Below, in pieces: positions 35,603 through 44,493 of a DNA stretch of 64,000 bases. How positions within the stretch are numbered: the stretch's first letter is position 1; every line of letters starts with the position of its first letter. Source of the stretch: an uncultured Candidatus Saccharibacteria bacterium (GTDB taxonomy: Bacteria > Patescibacteriota > Saccharimonadia > Saccharimonadales > Saccharimonadaceae); the NCBI GenBank assembly GCA_937990725.1, contig CALKQS010000009.1:62001-126000 (forward strand), given 5' to 3'. The position numbers and the translations under genes are program-made. The notes under the pieces are model-generated. The model had not been told where the DNA came from. It did no database searches and saw only the letters and a list, made by a program, of their open reading frames with translations.

Positions 35603-36883
35603 TTAGCGCCAACTGACACGCTGCTCACTACCAAGGAGCGTGCTAGTTGTTTTCGTGTTCTTTTGGAATGGCGTATTTTCGGGCTTCTTGGCAAAGGAAC
35701 GATGAGACGATGTTTCAAATACATTTGAGTGGTTTTGTGTAGGCATATCGCCCCTGTTCTTGTCATTTTTATTCTGCATATGAGGTTGAGCATTGTGCGT
35801 GGCGGGCTGCTCCTCGGTTTGCTGCTTTGCTTCGTCCTTGTTGCGGATGAGCTCCTGCATGGCTGGTGAGCGGTTAATCAGCTCCCCAATCATCGCAAGA
35901 TCATCAATTGTGGCATCACTGGCTGCTGCGTCATGGGCAGCAAAAATACCATCGTTATAGTCACTTACCCGCTGCGCAATCAATGAATCAGCCTGCTTTA
36001 TGTCATCAAAGGTCATCTCACCATTCTTCACGCTATCAAGCAGCTCTTCGCCCAGTGCAGCACACACTAGCTTGTACGACTCGTGGTGGTTCAGCAATTT
36101 GCCATGATCACGCGCGTTTTGCTCGTTCATTGTGTCGGTGCCCGTTTTTTGCTCTTCCACCGCTGCATCAATCGCTGCAACAGTCGTCAGTTTATTAACA
36201 CGTGCTTCTGTCTTGTCATTAACGTCAAAGCCAGCGTTCTCAACTGCTGCAGTTGTAGCTGTTTTTTGTTTTTCAAACTGATGCCTCGTTGGCTGATCGT
36301 TGATTGTCTTGACAAGATTACCTACTTCCTCTCGAGCACCAAGTGTCGAGCCACCATTGGCTTGGCGTAATGTTTCTGCTGTGTCACCGTCAAGTTTCTT
36401 CGTCACACTCACAGTGTTGATGGCAGGGTTGTTTGAGAAGAAGTGCGTGCCTTTGTTGTCTTCCTCTTCATCCGTTGGTGGCTCCTGCTCTGGTAGGGGT
36501 GTATCGCGCTCAATATCATCAGCCACTTCAGGGTCAGTCTTGTTGTTTAGGTCGTCATATACACCAGCAACGATCGCTTCAGCCTCGTTGTGTGGTTTAT
36601 ACAGCGCATTCACCTGCGCGGCAAGGTCATCCATCCGCGGGTCGGGGTCGCTATTCTCTGGCGTGGTGGCGTCTGGTGTAGTGGCGTCTATTTTGTCGAA
36701 GGTAGTGCCGCTGGGCGCGCTGTTGCCACCAAGGCCAGCGTAGAGACTATTAACGGCAGCTTCATTTTCGGCTTGTTGCTGCGTGGCTGTTTTGTCATAT
36801 CCTTTGCGGCGCTGCTTCTCCTTGAGCGCCGCCCATAGCTGATCTGGACTTAAATCTCTACCGTTTGGTGGCATTAAGGTCAT
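35603..36883 (-). CDS. Hypothetical 426-aa acidic, largely disordered protein
   Basis: No family recognised. The N-terminal region has a helix (DQLWAALKEKQRRKGY). It is followed by long Asp/Glu/Pro/Thr-rich disordered segments (near residues 70-150) and a helical region near 190-345. A basic, Gln/Asn-rich end follows. Only one Cys; no membrane helix or signal. GGAG lies 10 nt before the ATG. It is somewhat AT-richer than neighbouring housekeeping genes. Confidence 0.6.
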   Translation of the reverse strand: MTLMPPNGRDLSPDQLWAALKEKQRRKGYDKTATQQQAENEAAVNSLYAGLGGNSAPSGTTFDKIDATTPDATTPENSDPDPRMDDLAAQVNALYKPHNEAEAIVAGVYDDLNNKTDPEVADDIERDTPLPEQEPPTDEEEDNKGTHFFSNNPAINTVSVTKKLDGDTAETLRQANGGSTLGAREEVGNLVKTINDQPTRHQFEKQKTATTAAVENAGFDVNDKTEARVNKLTTVAAIDAAVEEQKTGTDTMNEQNARDHGKLLNHHESYKLVCAALGEELLDSVKNGEMTFDDIKQADSLIAQRVSDYNDGIFAAHDAAASDATIDDLAMIGELINRSPAMQELIRNKDEAKQQTEEQPATHNAQPHMQNKNDKNRGDMPTQNHSNVFETSSHRSFAKKPENTPFQKNTKTTSTLLGSEQRVSWR

Positions 36884-37030
36884 AAGGGGTATCTCCGTAA
36901 GTGTATTGTTATTCGTTTGTTACACAATAGAACCTCCCGCAAGAAAAGTCAAGCCAGCACAGCCTAGCGCTTTTTATACCGAACCACTGTGCGTATGCAG
37001 AGCGGGAGAATAGATGTGTGGTCTAGTATA

Positions 37031-37870
37031 CTAGGCCACGCGGACAAGTGTGTCTTTGTCATCATGGCTAGCAGGATCATGCTGAGATTTACTCGCACCC
37101 GCTTGGGCAGCATCTGTGCTACCCCACTCATCCAAATACACCGTTGGCTCGCCATGTGCCTCGTGAGGGCTGAGTATCTTACCCGTCACAATTGGTGATT
37201 TACCGTCATAGCAATCGATATGATACACTGCCTCACCACCCTGCTCTACCTCTAGAGTGACGACGATGCGTGCATCGGTCGCTGCGGGCAAGATACCCAT
37301 TTTAGCCAGCTTATTATGTGTCTCTGTAATATATTGGTATGCATCGATCACTCGTGCCTCATACGGCTCGCCACCCACATCACAGCAGACCACATGCCAA
37401 TCGGCCGGGTTCATCGAGCCAAATTTATAATGCTTTAGGGCAACCATCTTGCCTGCTGGATCATACAAAAAGCCATAGGTTGGTTCTTGCGGCTTTTTTA
37501 TCGCGCGCAACTTGTCGAGCCGAGCGTCAAGCTTCTCTCGCTCTTTTTCATCCAGGTATTGATCTGCCAATCGACCCTCAATTTCTCTCTCTTCTCTCTG
37601 TACCTCTGCTTCAAATAGCTGACGCGCCGCTCCTTCATTCGCTGCCCGCCGCTCCATCTCCGCCTCAGTTAGGGGCTGCAGCTCACCGCTCGCCTGGGCA
37701 GCTTCGATGATAGCACTGCGCATGGCGTGGTAGCTGGTGGGATGTTGCTCGGGGGTGTAGCGGTCTACGCTATCAACATACGCTGGTAGCTCATTTGGGT
37801 TAGGCAGCTCAAGGCCACTACGCTCTCCACCACGAGGAAATGATGGATATACTGCTTCGCCTTGTGTCAT
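37031..37870 (-). CDS. Hypothetical 279-aa protein with central coiled coil
   Basis: No family recognised. Residues 66-125 form a highly charged coiled coil (RQLFEAEVQREEREIEGRL; DEKEREKLDARLDKLRAIKK). The second half looks globular with a possible beta domain (GFLYDPAGKMVALKHYKFGS; ADWHVVCCDVGG). No signal or membrane segment. The start at 37870 is preferred over 37876 because GAGGT lies 6 nt upstream. Confidence 0.6.
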   Translation of the reverse strand: MTQGEAVYPSFPRGGERSGLELPNPNELPAYVDSVDRYTPEQHPTSYHAMRSAIIEAAQASGELQPLTEAEMERRAANEGAARQLFEAEVQREEREIEGRLADQYLDEKEREKLDARLDKLRAIKKPQEPTYGFLYDPAGKMVALKHYKFGSMNPADWHVVCCDVGGEPYEARVIDAYQYITETHNKLAKMGILPAATDARIVVTLEVEQGGEAVYHIDCYDGKSPIVTGKILSPHEAHGEPTVYLDEWGSTDAAQAGASKSQHDPASHDDKDTLVRVA

Positions 37871-37964
37871 GCCCAACCTCTATTCTGCTTTGCTTGTGAT
37901 GGCCCAGATTATACACCACTACCAGTGATTTGTCTATAGTCTGACCTCTGTTCGGTCGGTGTTC

Positions 37965-40532
37965 TTAGACCTGTCCCCAATTATCACCAATCGAGACGTC
38001 GACTTTGAGCTTGACGCCAAGCTGCGGGTAGATATTTTCCATTGTCTCGCGTAGGATGCGGCCTACCTGCTCGGCGTGAGCACGCGGGCACTCGACCATA
38101 ATGCTATCGTGAATCTGCACCACCTGCCAACCGAGTGGCTGGCCATCGCCATCGGCCAGCTGCTCTCCAGCCTGAGCCAGCTTATCTTCCACCGCCAGCA
38201 TGGCAAGCTTCATGAGGTCAGCCTCGGTGCCTTGGATCGGCATATTGGCGGCCGCGCGCTCGGCAGCACTGCGCACCGCAAAGTTGCGCGACGCAACATC
38301 CGGCGTCCAGCGGCGGCGACCAAACAGCGTCTGGACGAAGCCCGCATCGTGCGCCTGCTGGATGGTTTGCGCCATATAAGCTTTGAGCTTGGGCCGGAGG
38401 CGGTAGTATTCATCGATGAAGTGCTGCGCTTCGGCATAGCTCATCTGCGCGGCGGCGGCCAGGCCATGCTGGCTCATCCCATACAGCACACCAAAATTCA
38501 CCACCTTGGCTCGGCGGCGCTGCTCTTTCGTCACGACGTCTAGCGGCACACCATAGACCTGCGCGGCGGTGTTGGCATGGATGTCGATATCGGTATTAAA
38601 ATCGCGAATCATCGCCTCCTCCCCCGACAGCACGGCCGCCAGGCGCAGCTCAAACTGCGAATAGTCGGCATTGACAAACACATTGCCCGGCGCTGGCACA
38701 AAGGCATCGCGAACGTGCCGCCCCAGCTCACTGCGGATGGGGATGTTTTGCAAATTTGGGTCGGTACTGCTAAGGCGGCCCGTCGCCACCACATCTTGGT
38801 TGAAGGTAGTGTGAATATAGCCTGCGTCGTCGGTCAGCTGCGGCAAGGCCTGGACATACGTGTTTTGCAGCTTGGTCAGCTCGCGGTAGCGCTCCACCAG
38901 CCCAATAATCGGGTGATGTGGCCGAAGCTTATCCAGCTCCTTCTGACCCGTCGAGTAGCCTGTCTTGCCCTTCTTAATACCCGCCGTTGGTAGCTGGAGC
39001 TTGACAAAGAGCGCCTCAGCCAGTTGGGCCGGGCTGCCAATATTCAGCTCATACCCCACCATGCTATAGATCTGCTGCTGCAGCTCGGTGATTTCGCTGC
39101 TGAGGGTGTGTTCCATCGCCGCCAGTGTGCGGCTATCGAGCCGGATACCGCGCCACTCCATCCGCGCCAGCACAGGGATGAGCGGAAAGTCCATCGTCCG
39201 GGCCACCCGGGCAAGCTCGGGCAGCGCATCAAACGCCTGAGCTTGCTCATCGTACACCGCCCACAGCGCACTAATGGCCAGGCGTGGGTCGTCGAGCGAT
39301 TCCAACCCCGCGAGATCAGCCAGCGCCCGCGATGTGCGCAGGGGATTAAGCAAAAACGACCCCTGGGCAGTATCGTGCTTCACGACTGGCAGCTGCCGCA
39401 CGCCACGAGCCAGTAAGTGGCGTAATAATTCCTTAGTGCGGTGCCCAACGATCGGCACATGCGGGATAACGTCAATCGCATCACGCCAGTTCAGGCGGGC
39501 TGCCTTACCTCGCTCGTGGCTCACCCACACGCCGCCCTCGACTGGCCAGACCAGCAGCTCTTTGGCCATCAGGAAGAGCGCCTTAGCCTGGTGAGCAGGC
39601 AGCTCGGTGGCATGCTGCACCACTGGTACATCGGGCGGCTGGGTGCTCTCTGCCGCCTGCATCTGTGGCGGGAGTTGGCGCAGCAAACTACGAAACTCCA
39701 GCCGCTGCAACATCGCCCGCACCGCCGCTGGGTCGCAGTTGTCCATTGCCATCGCTGCTCGATCAAGCGTCACCGGTGCATCGGTATATAGCCGGGCCAG
39801 CTCGCGGCTCATATAGGCCGAATCTTTGCCCTGCTCCAGCTTGCGCCGCAGCGTATCCTTGACCTGCCAGAGGTTGTCGTAGAGGTTGTCAAGCGTGTCG
39901 AATTGCTGCAGCAGTTTAACCGCCGTCTTCTCTCCCACGCCTGGCACGCCCGGGATATTATCCGACGCATCGCCTTTGAGGCTCTTAAAGTCGAGGAACT
40001 GGCTAATCCGAATACCATAGCGCTGCTCGAAAGCGGGGATGTCGAATTTGTCGATGTTGGTCAAGCCTTTCTTCAGGGCATAGAGATAAGTATTTTGGTC
40101 GAGTATTTGCAGAGCATCGAGGTCGCTCGTGATGAGATACGTCTCGATATCTCCCTGCTGCTCGGCCTGGGCGTCCAGTGTGGCCATAATATCGTCCGCC
40201 TCATAGTCATCAAACTCATACAGCGGCCAGCCAAACGCCTGCAAAAGCTCGTGCAACAGTGGTATCTGGGCATAAAAATCTGGTGGAGCGGGCTTGCGAC
40301 CAGCCTTGTATTGGTCGTAAATGGCAAGACGGCGGCGGATATTCGTCTTGGGCTTATCCCACGCCACGCACACATAGTCTGGCTGGAGGCGCTTGATCAG
40401 CTCCAGGCTCAGCGCCGCAAAGCCATACACTCCACCAGTTGGCGTACCATCGGCCGTCGAGAGGTTGGGCATGGCATAGTACCCACGGTAGAACACACTT
40501 TTGCCATCGATAATCACTAGGCGCTTCATCAT
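37965..40532 (-). CDS. polA: DNA polymerase I
   Basis: About 855 aa. The N-terminal 5'-3' exonuclease domain has DGKSVFYRGYYA, YEADDIMATL and GVGEKTAVKLL. The central 3'-5' exonuclease-like domain lacks the DxE motif and other metal ligands, so proofreading is probably absent, as in Taq. The polymerase domain has motif A VNADYSQFELR, the O-helix RRRAKVVNFGVLYG and motif C QIHDSIMVE. TATACT ends exactly 6 nt before the ATG at 40532, so the mRNA is predicted leaderless. Confidence 0.96.
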   Translation of the reverse strand: MMKRLVIIDGKSVFYRGYYAMPNLSTADGTPTGGVYGFAALSLELIKRLQPDYVCVAWDKPKTNIRRRLAIYDQYKAGRKPAPPDFYAQIPLLHELLQAFGWPLYEFDDYEADDIMATLDAQAEQQGDIETYLITSDLDALQILDQNTYLYALKKGLTNIDKFDIPAFEQRYGIRISQFLDFKSLKGDASDNIPGVPGVGEKTAVKLLQQFDTLDNLYDNLWQVKDTLRRKLEQGKDSAYMSRELARLYTDAPVTLDRAAMAMDNCDPAAVRAMLQRLEFRSLLRQLPPQMQAAESTQPPDVPVVQHATELPAHQAKALFLMAKELLVWPVEGGVWVSHERGKAARLNWRDAIDVIPHVPIVGHRTKELLRHLLARGVRQLPVVKHDTAQGSFLLNPLRTSRALADLAGLESLDDPRLAISALWAVYDEQAQAFDALPELARVARTMDFPLIPVLARMEWRGIRLDSRTLAAMEHTLSSEITELQQQIYSMVGYELNIGSPAQLAEALFVKLQLPTAGIKKGKTGYSTGQKELDKLRPHHPIIGLVERYRELTKLQNTYVQALPQLTDDAGYIHTTFNQDVVATGRLSSTDPNLQNIPIRSELGRHVRDAFVPAPGNVFVNADYSQFELRLAAVLSGEEAMIRDFNTDIDIHANTAAQVYGVPLDVVTKEQRRRAKVVNFGVLYGMSQHGLAAAAQMSYAEAQHFIDEYYRLRPKLKAYMAQTIQQAHDAGFVQTLFGRRRWTPDVASRNFAVRSAAERAAANMPIQGTEADLMKLAMLAVEDKLAQAGEQLADGDGQPLGWQVVQIHDSIMVECPRAHAEQVGRILRETMENIYPQLGVKLKVDVSIGDNWGQV

Positions 40533-40605
40533 AGTTCTAGTATAGCATTGGTGCGGTGCGGAAACATCCTCGCGCGGCACCTCTACCCTGCTCCCTGCCC
40601 TCCAG

Positions 40606-41841
40606 TTATAGCGTAGGTTGAGTGCGCTGGCGCCGGCGACGCCACCACCACACTAGCCAACCAGCCAGTGCGATGAGTAGCAAGCACAGGCTTATCAGCA
40701 GTGCTGGCACAAAGTTGCTGATAAGCTCGGCTAGCGGGCCCTGCGCAGCAAACGCACCCTTTTTCTTCTTCACCGTCATCCGTTTGGTGCCCGGCTTTTT
40801 ATCTTTCTTATCGTCCTTTTTCTCTGGTGGAGTAGCCGGTGGTTTTTCGCCAGTAGTCGGAGCACCACTTTGGTATATCTTGACGTAGTCGATGAGGAAG
40901 GTCTGGTTAGCAAACTTCTTCGATGAGTCGGGCGGGTGCTCCTCACTCTTCCACTCCACATAATCGTTGAGAATGACATACCACGTATCGTCAAAGACCT
41001 GCTTGAATTGATTCGCATCCATGCCCATTTTTGCTGGTTTTTCTGCCGGAACTCGAGTGGTTGGATGACTTTTCTCATCGCCCGCTCGATAGTTATACAC
41101 CAGCACCGGCTGGTTATCCACGAAGAATCTGACCGTCTCACCATCGTATTCCGTCGCCCAGACATGCCAGTTGTTCGCCAATGTCACTGGGGATGGTATG
41201 AGGTTCTCTCGGCTATGCCCTAACCCCTTCGTCTTCCATATCTGCGATGATGGGCTGTGGTAGCAGCGAATATGCGTCGTCGACCATGTGTAGGTCGGCG
41301 TCCATGAATACCACTCGAGCATGTCGAGCTCACCATAGGGGTCATTCGCTTGCTTGTTGTTACTGCAGTTGGCAAGCGTCACACTATTGCGCAGCCAAAT
41401 AGCTGGGCGCGTCCCATTCTCGCCATTCCAATTAATCTTCGCCCGTACCTCCACGCGGAATGGCTTATGCCCATCGAGCACCCGACCCGACTCTACTCGC
41501 CCACTCTGGTAGCGTGTCATCTTGCCAGACGGGCACGGCTCTTGGCTGGCGTTGCTATCGCCCAGTGGCTCAGCCACACTCGACACACAGTGACGCCGGG
41601 TCGTAATCTGCAAAGCGCCATTAGTCACCGCAACATTGTTGGCGCTATATGCCAAATGCTCCTTGCCATAATTATCCTTATTTTGCTGAAGAACCTTCCA
41701 ATTCGACAGTGGCGTCGTAAACTCCTCGTTATACACCATCTGCCACTGCTGCGCCTGGGCAACCCCACCAAACATCACCGACACAGCACCCGCAACAAGG
41801 ACACTCACTACTCCATACACCAGCCCACCTTGTCGCTGCAC
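40606..41841 (-). CDS. Surface-anchored GH16 glycoside hydrolase
   Basis: 411 aa. A signal segment (VYGVVSVLVAGAVSVMFGG) is followed by a beta-jelly-roll domain with the GH16 catalytic motif GELDMLEW (pattern ExDxxE) and the aromatic cleft residues expected of the family. A Pro/Lys/Asp linker, one C-terminal membrane helix and a tail of consecutive Arg follow. GH16 enzymes cut beta-1,3/1,4-glucans, galactans and similar polymers; the exact glycan is unknown. GTG at 41841 is chosen because GAGGAG lies 6-7 nt upstream; a longer ATG start at 41925 lies in the promoter region. Confidence 0.88.
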   Translation of the reverse strand: MQRQGGLVYGVVSVLVAGAVSVMFGGVAQAQQWQMVYNEEFTTPLSNWKVLQQNKDNYGKEHLAYSANNVAVTNGALQITTRRHCVSSVAEPLGDSNASQEPCPSGKMTRYQSGRVESGRVLDGHKPFRVEVRAKINWNGENGTRPAIWLRNSVTLANCSNNKQANDPYGELDMLEWYSWTPTYTWSTTHIRCYHSPSSQIWKTKGLGHSRENLIPSPVTLANNWHVWATEYDGETVRFFVDNQPVLVYNYRAGDEKSHPTTRVPAEKPAKMGMDANQFKQVFDDTWYVILNDYVEWKSEEHPPDSSKKFANQTFLIDYVKIYQSGAPTTGEKPPATPPEKKDDKKDKKPGTKRMTVKKKKGAFAAQGPLAELISNFVPALLISLCLLLIALAGWLVWWWRRRRQRTQPTL

Positions 41842-41860
41842 TATTATTCTCCTCAGTCTG

Positions 41861-41872
41861 CACACATGTGTG
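41861..41872. promoter_or_regulatory. 12-bp palindrome at the GH16 promoter
   Basis: CACACATGTGTG is a perfect palindrome beginning 20 bp upstream of the GH16 start. A TATATA box (41875-41880, minus strand) lies just upstream, so the palindrome covers the predicted transcription start. An operator is likely but not proven. Confidence 0.45.
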
Positions 41873-41958
41873 CTTATATACCCATACGTTATGTATAAGT
41901 GTACACGTTCTGTCGGATTTTTCAATTGCTATAGCATAAGTATTACTACACTGAAACG

Positions 41959-42390
41959 CTACGCTAACACCTCTCCACCGCCTTGGCTGCTCTGTGCCCT
42001 TCGTGCTAACTCTTGCGCAACCTGCCGCCGAGCACGCGCTCGCTCAACATTGTCTGTTCCACCAACAACATCATCTGTATCTGGCTGATGTTTTGTGATG
42101 TCCGCCATATGCGCCGCAAGGCATTCAGCCTGCACTGGGCAACTGCCGCATTTTGTTTTCCCTTTTTTAATATTTTCCCAATGCTCCCGCTTTCTCCCAT
42201 CGAGGCCAATAAAGTACGGTTCATCCTCGAGGCTACAAGCAGCTTGTCCAATCCATACTGATCGAGGGGCTGGCTTATATCCGCCGCGAATCAGCCGCTC
42301 AGTATATACCGCAGGGCTTACGCCATTCTTTATCTGTTCTCGCATTGCCAGCGTGGCAGGGGTCGGCTTTCTTGGTTGTTCACGCGTCAT
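41959..42390 (-). CDS. WhiB-like (Wbl) Fe-S regulator, single domain
   Basis: 143 aa. Four Cys at 52, 81, 84 and 90 give C-x28-C-x2-C-x5-C; the first sits in AACSLEDEPYF and the rest in KCGSCPVQAECLAAH, as in WhiB proteins, which bind a 4Fe-4S cluster. After them DVVGGTDNVERARARR matches the WhiB GVWGG-turn plus basic region. WhiB proteins are redox- or NO-sensitive partners of the main sigma factor in Actinobacteria. The start at 42390 is chosen because the -10 box of its promoter overlaps the earlier ATG at 42432. Confidence 0.8.
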   Translation of the reverse strand: MTREQPRKPTPATLAMREQIKNGVSPAVYTERLIRGGYKPAPRSVWIGQAACSLEDEPYFIGLDGRKREHWENIKKGKTKCGSCPVQAECLAAHMADITKHQPDTDDVVGGTDNVERARARRQVAQELARRAQSSQGGGEVLA

Positions 42391-42430
42391 AAGTTTTTTC
42401 TCTTTTGCTATACAAAACTTTGGCTTCTGC

Positions 42431-42459
42431 ATTATTCCACACCACTGTTATTTTGTCAA
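42431..42459 (-). promoter_or_regulatory. Promoter of the single-domain whiB-like gene
   Basis: TTGACA (42454-42459) and AATAAT (42431-42436) with 17-bp spacing on the minus strand. The -10 box overlaps an in-frame ATG, so translation must start at the later ATG (42390). Confidence 0.7.
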
Positions 42460-42504
42460 GCATAAGCAGAGTAGTGCGCTGCTTATCACCCTACCCCCCA
42501 TTGC

Positions 42505-43221
42505 TCAGCGCCGCCGGACGTGCCGCCGCTTGGGTTTGGGTGCGCCCCACTGTTGGCGATCGGCCTTGGCTGTGCCACCCCGTATATTGCCAGTAGGAAT
42601 GATGCGCTGGTAGCCCCGCAGCGCAAAGAGCAAACACTCAGCTGCTACTGGGCACTCAGCACAGTCTTCGCGCCGCTCGGGTTCTAGCCGTTGCCCTGTC
42701 TCGGCATCGATACACAGTGCCAAGCGAGCAAAAGCCTGCGGCGTGGGAATGTGCCCAATGTGCCGCCGCTCGGCCATGCACTGCTCTGCCCAGGCAATGC
42801 GTGCTTTGGGTGTGTCGTTTGCCTGGATAGCGTGGTGCATCGCAGTGGTGAGAGCGGTGGATTGGCTAGGAAGGTCGGTTGGTGCGGGGTTATCCATCAG
42901 TTGTTTGCGCTGTTTTGGTGTTAGGCCAGCACAGATCCCAACCGACACTCCTTCTCTCACTGCATACGCCGCACAGATGTCGATCACTGCACAGCCAATG
43001 CAGCGCTGCAGGGCTGCTGCCTTGATTTCTGGATTATCACTAAAATATTCTTCGCTCGTGGCGGGGTTGCACGCAGCCTTGTGCATCCATTGCGGTGGGA
43101 GTGCCGCTCCCTTTTGCTGCCGCACCCGCATCCGCAAATAGAAGATGCGCAACGCAAGGTCAGTTGGTGCATAGCGTCGGGGTTGCTCTGGTGGTAGCGA
43201 TGCCGCTGGCTGCTCTTTCAT
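42505..43221 (-). CDS. Tandem double-domain WhiB-like Fe-S regulator
   Basis: 238 aa with two WhiB-type modules. Module 1: Cys 51, 74, 77, 83 (C-x22-C-x2-C-x5-C), then GICAGLTPKQRKQL, a close match to the WhiB GVWGGLT turn. Module 2: Cys 170, 187, 190, 196 (C-x16-C-x2-C-x5-C), then GNIRGGT. The basic tail KPKRRHVRRR could bind DNA. WhiB proteins normally have one module. TACAAT lies 9 nt before the ATG with no good ribosome-binding site. It lies upstream of the single-domain whiB-like gene on the same strand and divergent from the kinase. Confidence 0.85.
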   Translation of the reverse strand: MKEQPAASLPPEQPRRYAPTDLALRIFYLRMRVRQQKGAALPPQWMHKAACNPATSEEYFSDNPEIKAAALQRCIGCAVIDICAAYAVREGVSVGICAGLTPKQRKQLMDNPAPTDLPSQSTALTTAMHHAIQANDTPKARIAWAEQCMAERRHIGHIPTPQAFARLALCIDAETGQRLEPERREDCAECPVAAECLLFALRGYQRIIPTGNIRGGTAKADRQQWGAPKPKRRHVRRR

Positions 43222-43287
43222 CCTATTTTTATTGTATCATTCACCGCATCGCCAACCATAAGCATCATTATCTGCTATACTAGGGAT

Positions 43288-43863
43288 ATGAATCATCCAT
43301 CTCACCCGACGACAATCCTTGCCTTCGTTGGCCTCTCGGGCGCGGGCAAGAGCGAGGCGGTCAACCATGTGGCGCGCCTTGGTATCCCCAAGGTCTACGC
43401 TGGTGGCATCCTCTACGACGAAATGCGCCGCCGCAGCATCGCTATCACCCCGCAATCACAAGCCGAATTTCGCAAAGCCTGGCGCGAAGAGGCTGGCAAA
43501 GACATCATCATCCGCACTGCTGCCGAGCAAATGCAGCGCCTTGCCGCCGCTGGGCAGCGCCACATCCTCTTCGACGGGCTCTACTCCTGGACGGAGTACA
43601 AGTACCTTACCCACCACTTCCCGGGTGAGCTCGTTGTGGCGGCCATCGTGGCACCCAAGCAGCTCCGTCACCGCCGCCTCGCTCAGCGGCCCGAGCGACC
43701 CTTTACCGCGCAAGAAGCAATCGCCCGCGACTGGTCGGAGATTGAGGATATTGAGAAGGGTGGCCCCATCGCCATTGCCGACCACTTCATCTCCAACAGC
43801 CACAACCTCACCGAGCTTCACCAGCAGGTCGATGCGCTCTGCCGCGAGATTGGTTGGATGTAA
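43288..43863 (+). CDS. P-loop nucleotide kinase, dephospho-CoA kinase-like
   Basis: 191 aa. Walker A is GLSGAGKSE (about residues 15-23). An internal DEMRRRS region and a lid-type Arg-rich segment RHRRLAQRPERP follow, then a motif placing Asn/Ser near ISNSHNLTEL, as in NMP-kinase-fold proteins. It resembles the dephospho-CoA kinase/AAA family; whether the substrate is dephospho-CoA is not certain. TGCTATACT ends 6 nt before the ATG: predicted leaderless. A short palindrome (ATACCCC/GGGGTAT, 43865-43881) follows the stop. Confidence 0.75.
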   Translation: MNHPSHPTTILAFVGLSGAGKSEAVNHVARLGIPKVYAGGILYDEMRRRSIAITPQSQAEFRKAWREEAGKDIIIRTAAEQMQRLAAAGQRHILFDGLYSWTEYKYLTHHFPGELVVAAIVAPKQLRHRRLAQRPERPFTAQEAIARDWSEIEDIEKGGPIAIADHFISNSHNLTELHQQVDALCREIGWM

Positions 43864-43897
43864 AATACCCCAGTGGGGTATATAAATCATCAGATAA

Positions 43898-43926
43898 TTG
43901 ACACAACACCCTTCCTCTGCTATAAT
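43898..43926 (+). promoter_or_regulatory. Perfect consensus sigma-70 promoter
   Basis: TTGACA (43898-43903), 17-bp spacer, TATAAT (43921-43926), with TGC before the -10 box. It is the strongest-looking promoter in the window and drives the 43993 membrane protein with a leader of about 60 nt. Confidence 0.9.
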
Positions 43927-43992
43927 TCCCCCACAGATTACGTGTGTATAAGGCAAATGCACACTACGGTAATAGCCTAATACGAGGAGTTT

Positions 43993-44445
43993 ATGAACAA
44001 CCAGCCAACACCCCAGCAACCTGCTGCACCGCAGCCGCAGCCAGCACCGCAACCACAACCGGTGGCCCAGCCGCAGCCGCAGCCGCAACAGACATATCAA
44101 TATCAACAACCCTACCAGCAGCCAGTTGCGCCAGTGCCACAGCCAGCTATTCAGCCACAGCCAACACCATATGCCTATCCCGTTCATTATGACAACCCTG
44201 GTGAGACACTGGGTGTTATTGGATGCGTCTTGAGCTTCTTTGGTATCTCTATCGGTGGTATTCTCCTTGGCATTATTTCGCGCAATAAGTCTAAGGAAGC
44301 CGGTATGTCTACAACGTGGGGTAACGTTAGTCTGGGCTGGGGCATCTTTGGGTCAGTCTGCTGGTGTCTTATCTGGCTTTTCTGGATACTTGTGTTTGTT
44401 GGTGTATTGTCCAAGCCATCTTGGTGGTACTATTATTACTACTAA
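43993..44445 (+). CDS. Pro/Gln-rich membrane protein, DUF4190-like
   Basis: 150 aa. The first 65 residues are almost only Pro, Gln, Ala, Tyr and Val (repeats of PQPQP and YQQP). Two membrane segments follow (about 70-95 and 115-140), with a Gly-rich start LGVIGCVLSFFGISIGGILLGI. That pattern is typical of small DUF4190-like proteins. The end is a Trp/Tyr-rich stretch. GAGGAG lies 4 nt before the ATG. A perfect consensus promoter suggests very high expression. Function unknown. Confidence 0.75.
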   Translation: MNNQPTPQQPAAPQPQPAPQPQPVAQPQPQPQQTYQYQQPYQQPVAPVPQPAIQPQPTPYAYPVHYDNPGETLGVIGCVLSFFGISIGGILLGIISRNKSKEAGMSTTWGNVSLGWGIFGSVCWCLIWLFWILVFVGVLSKPSWWYYYYY

Positions 44446-44462
44446 GCCACTTGCTTCGATAT

Positions 44463-44493
44463 AAAAATACCCAGCATACTACTGGGTATTTTT
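44463..44493 (+). terminator. Terminator of the 43993 gene
   Basis: AAAATACCCAG pairs with CTGGGTATTTT around a 7-nt loop, giving A- and T-runs on each side. Confidence 0.85.

Noticed and set aside
41839..41925. Longer ATG start for the GH16 protein
   Set aside because: The upstream extension covers the promoter and a palindrome; the GTG at 41841 has GAGGAG at the right distance and begins a normal signal peptide.
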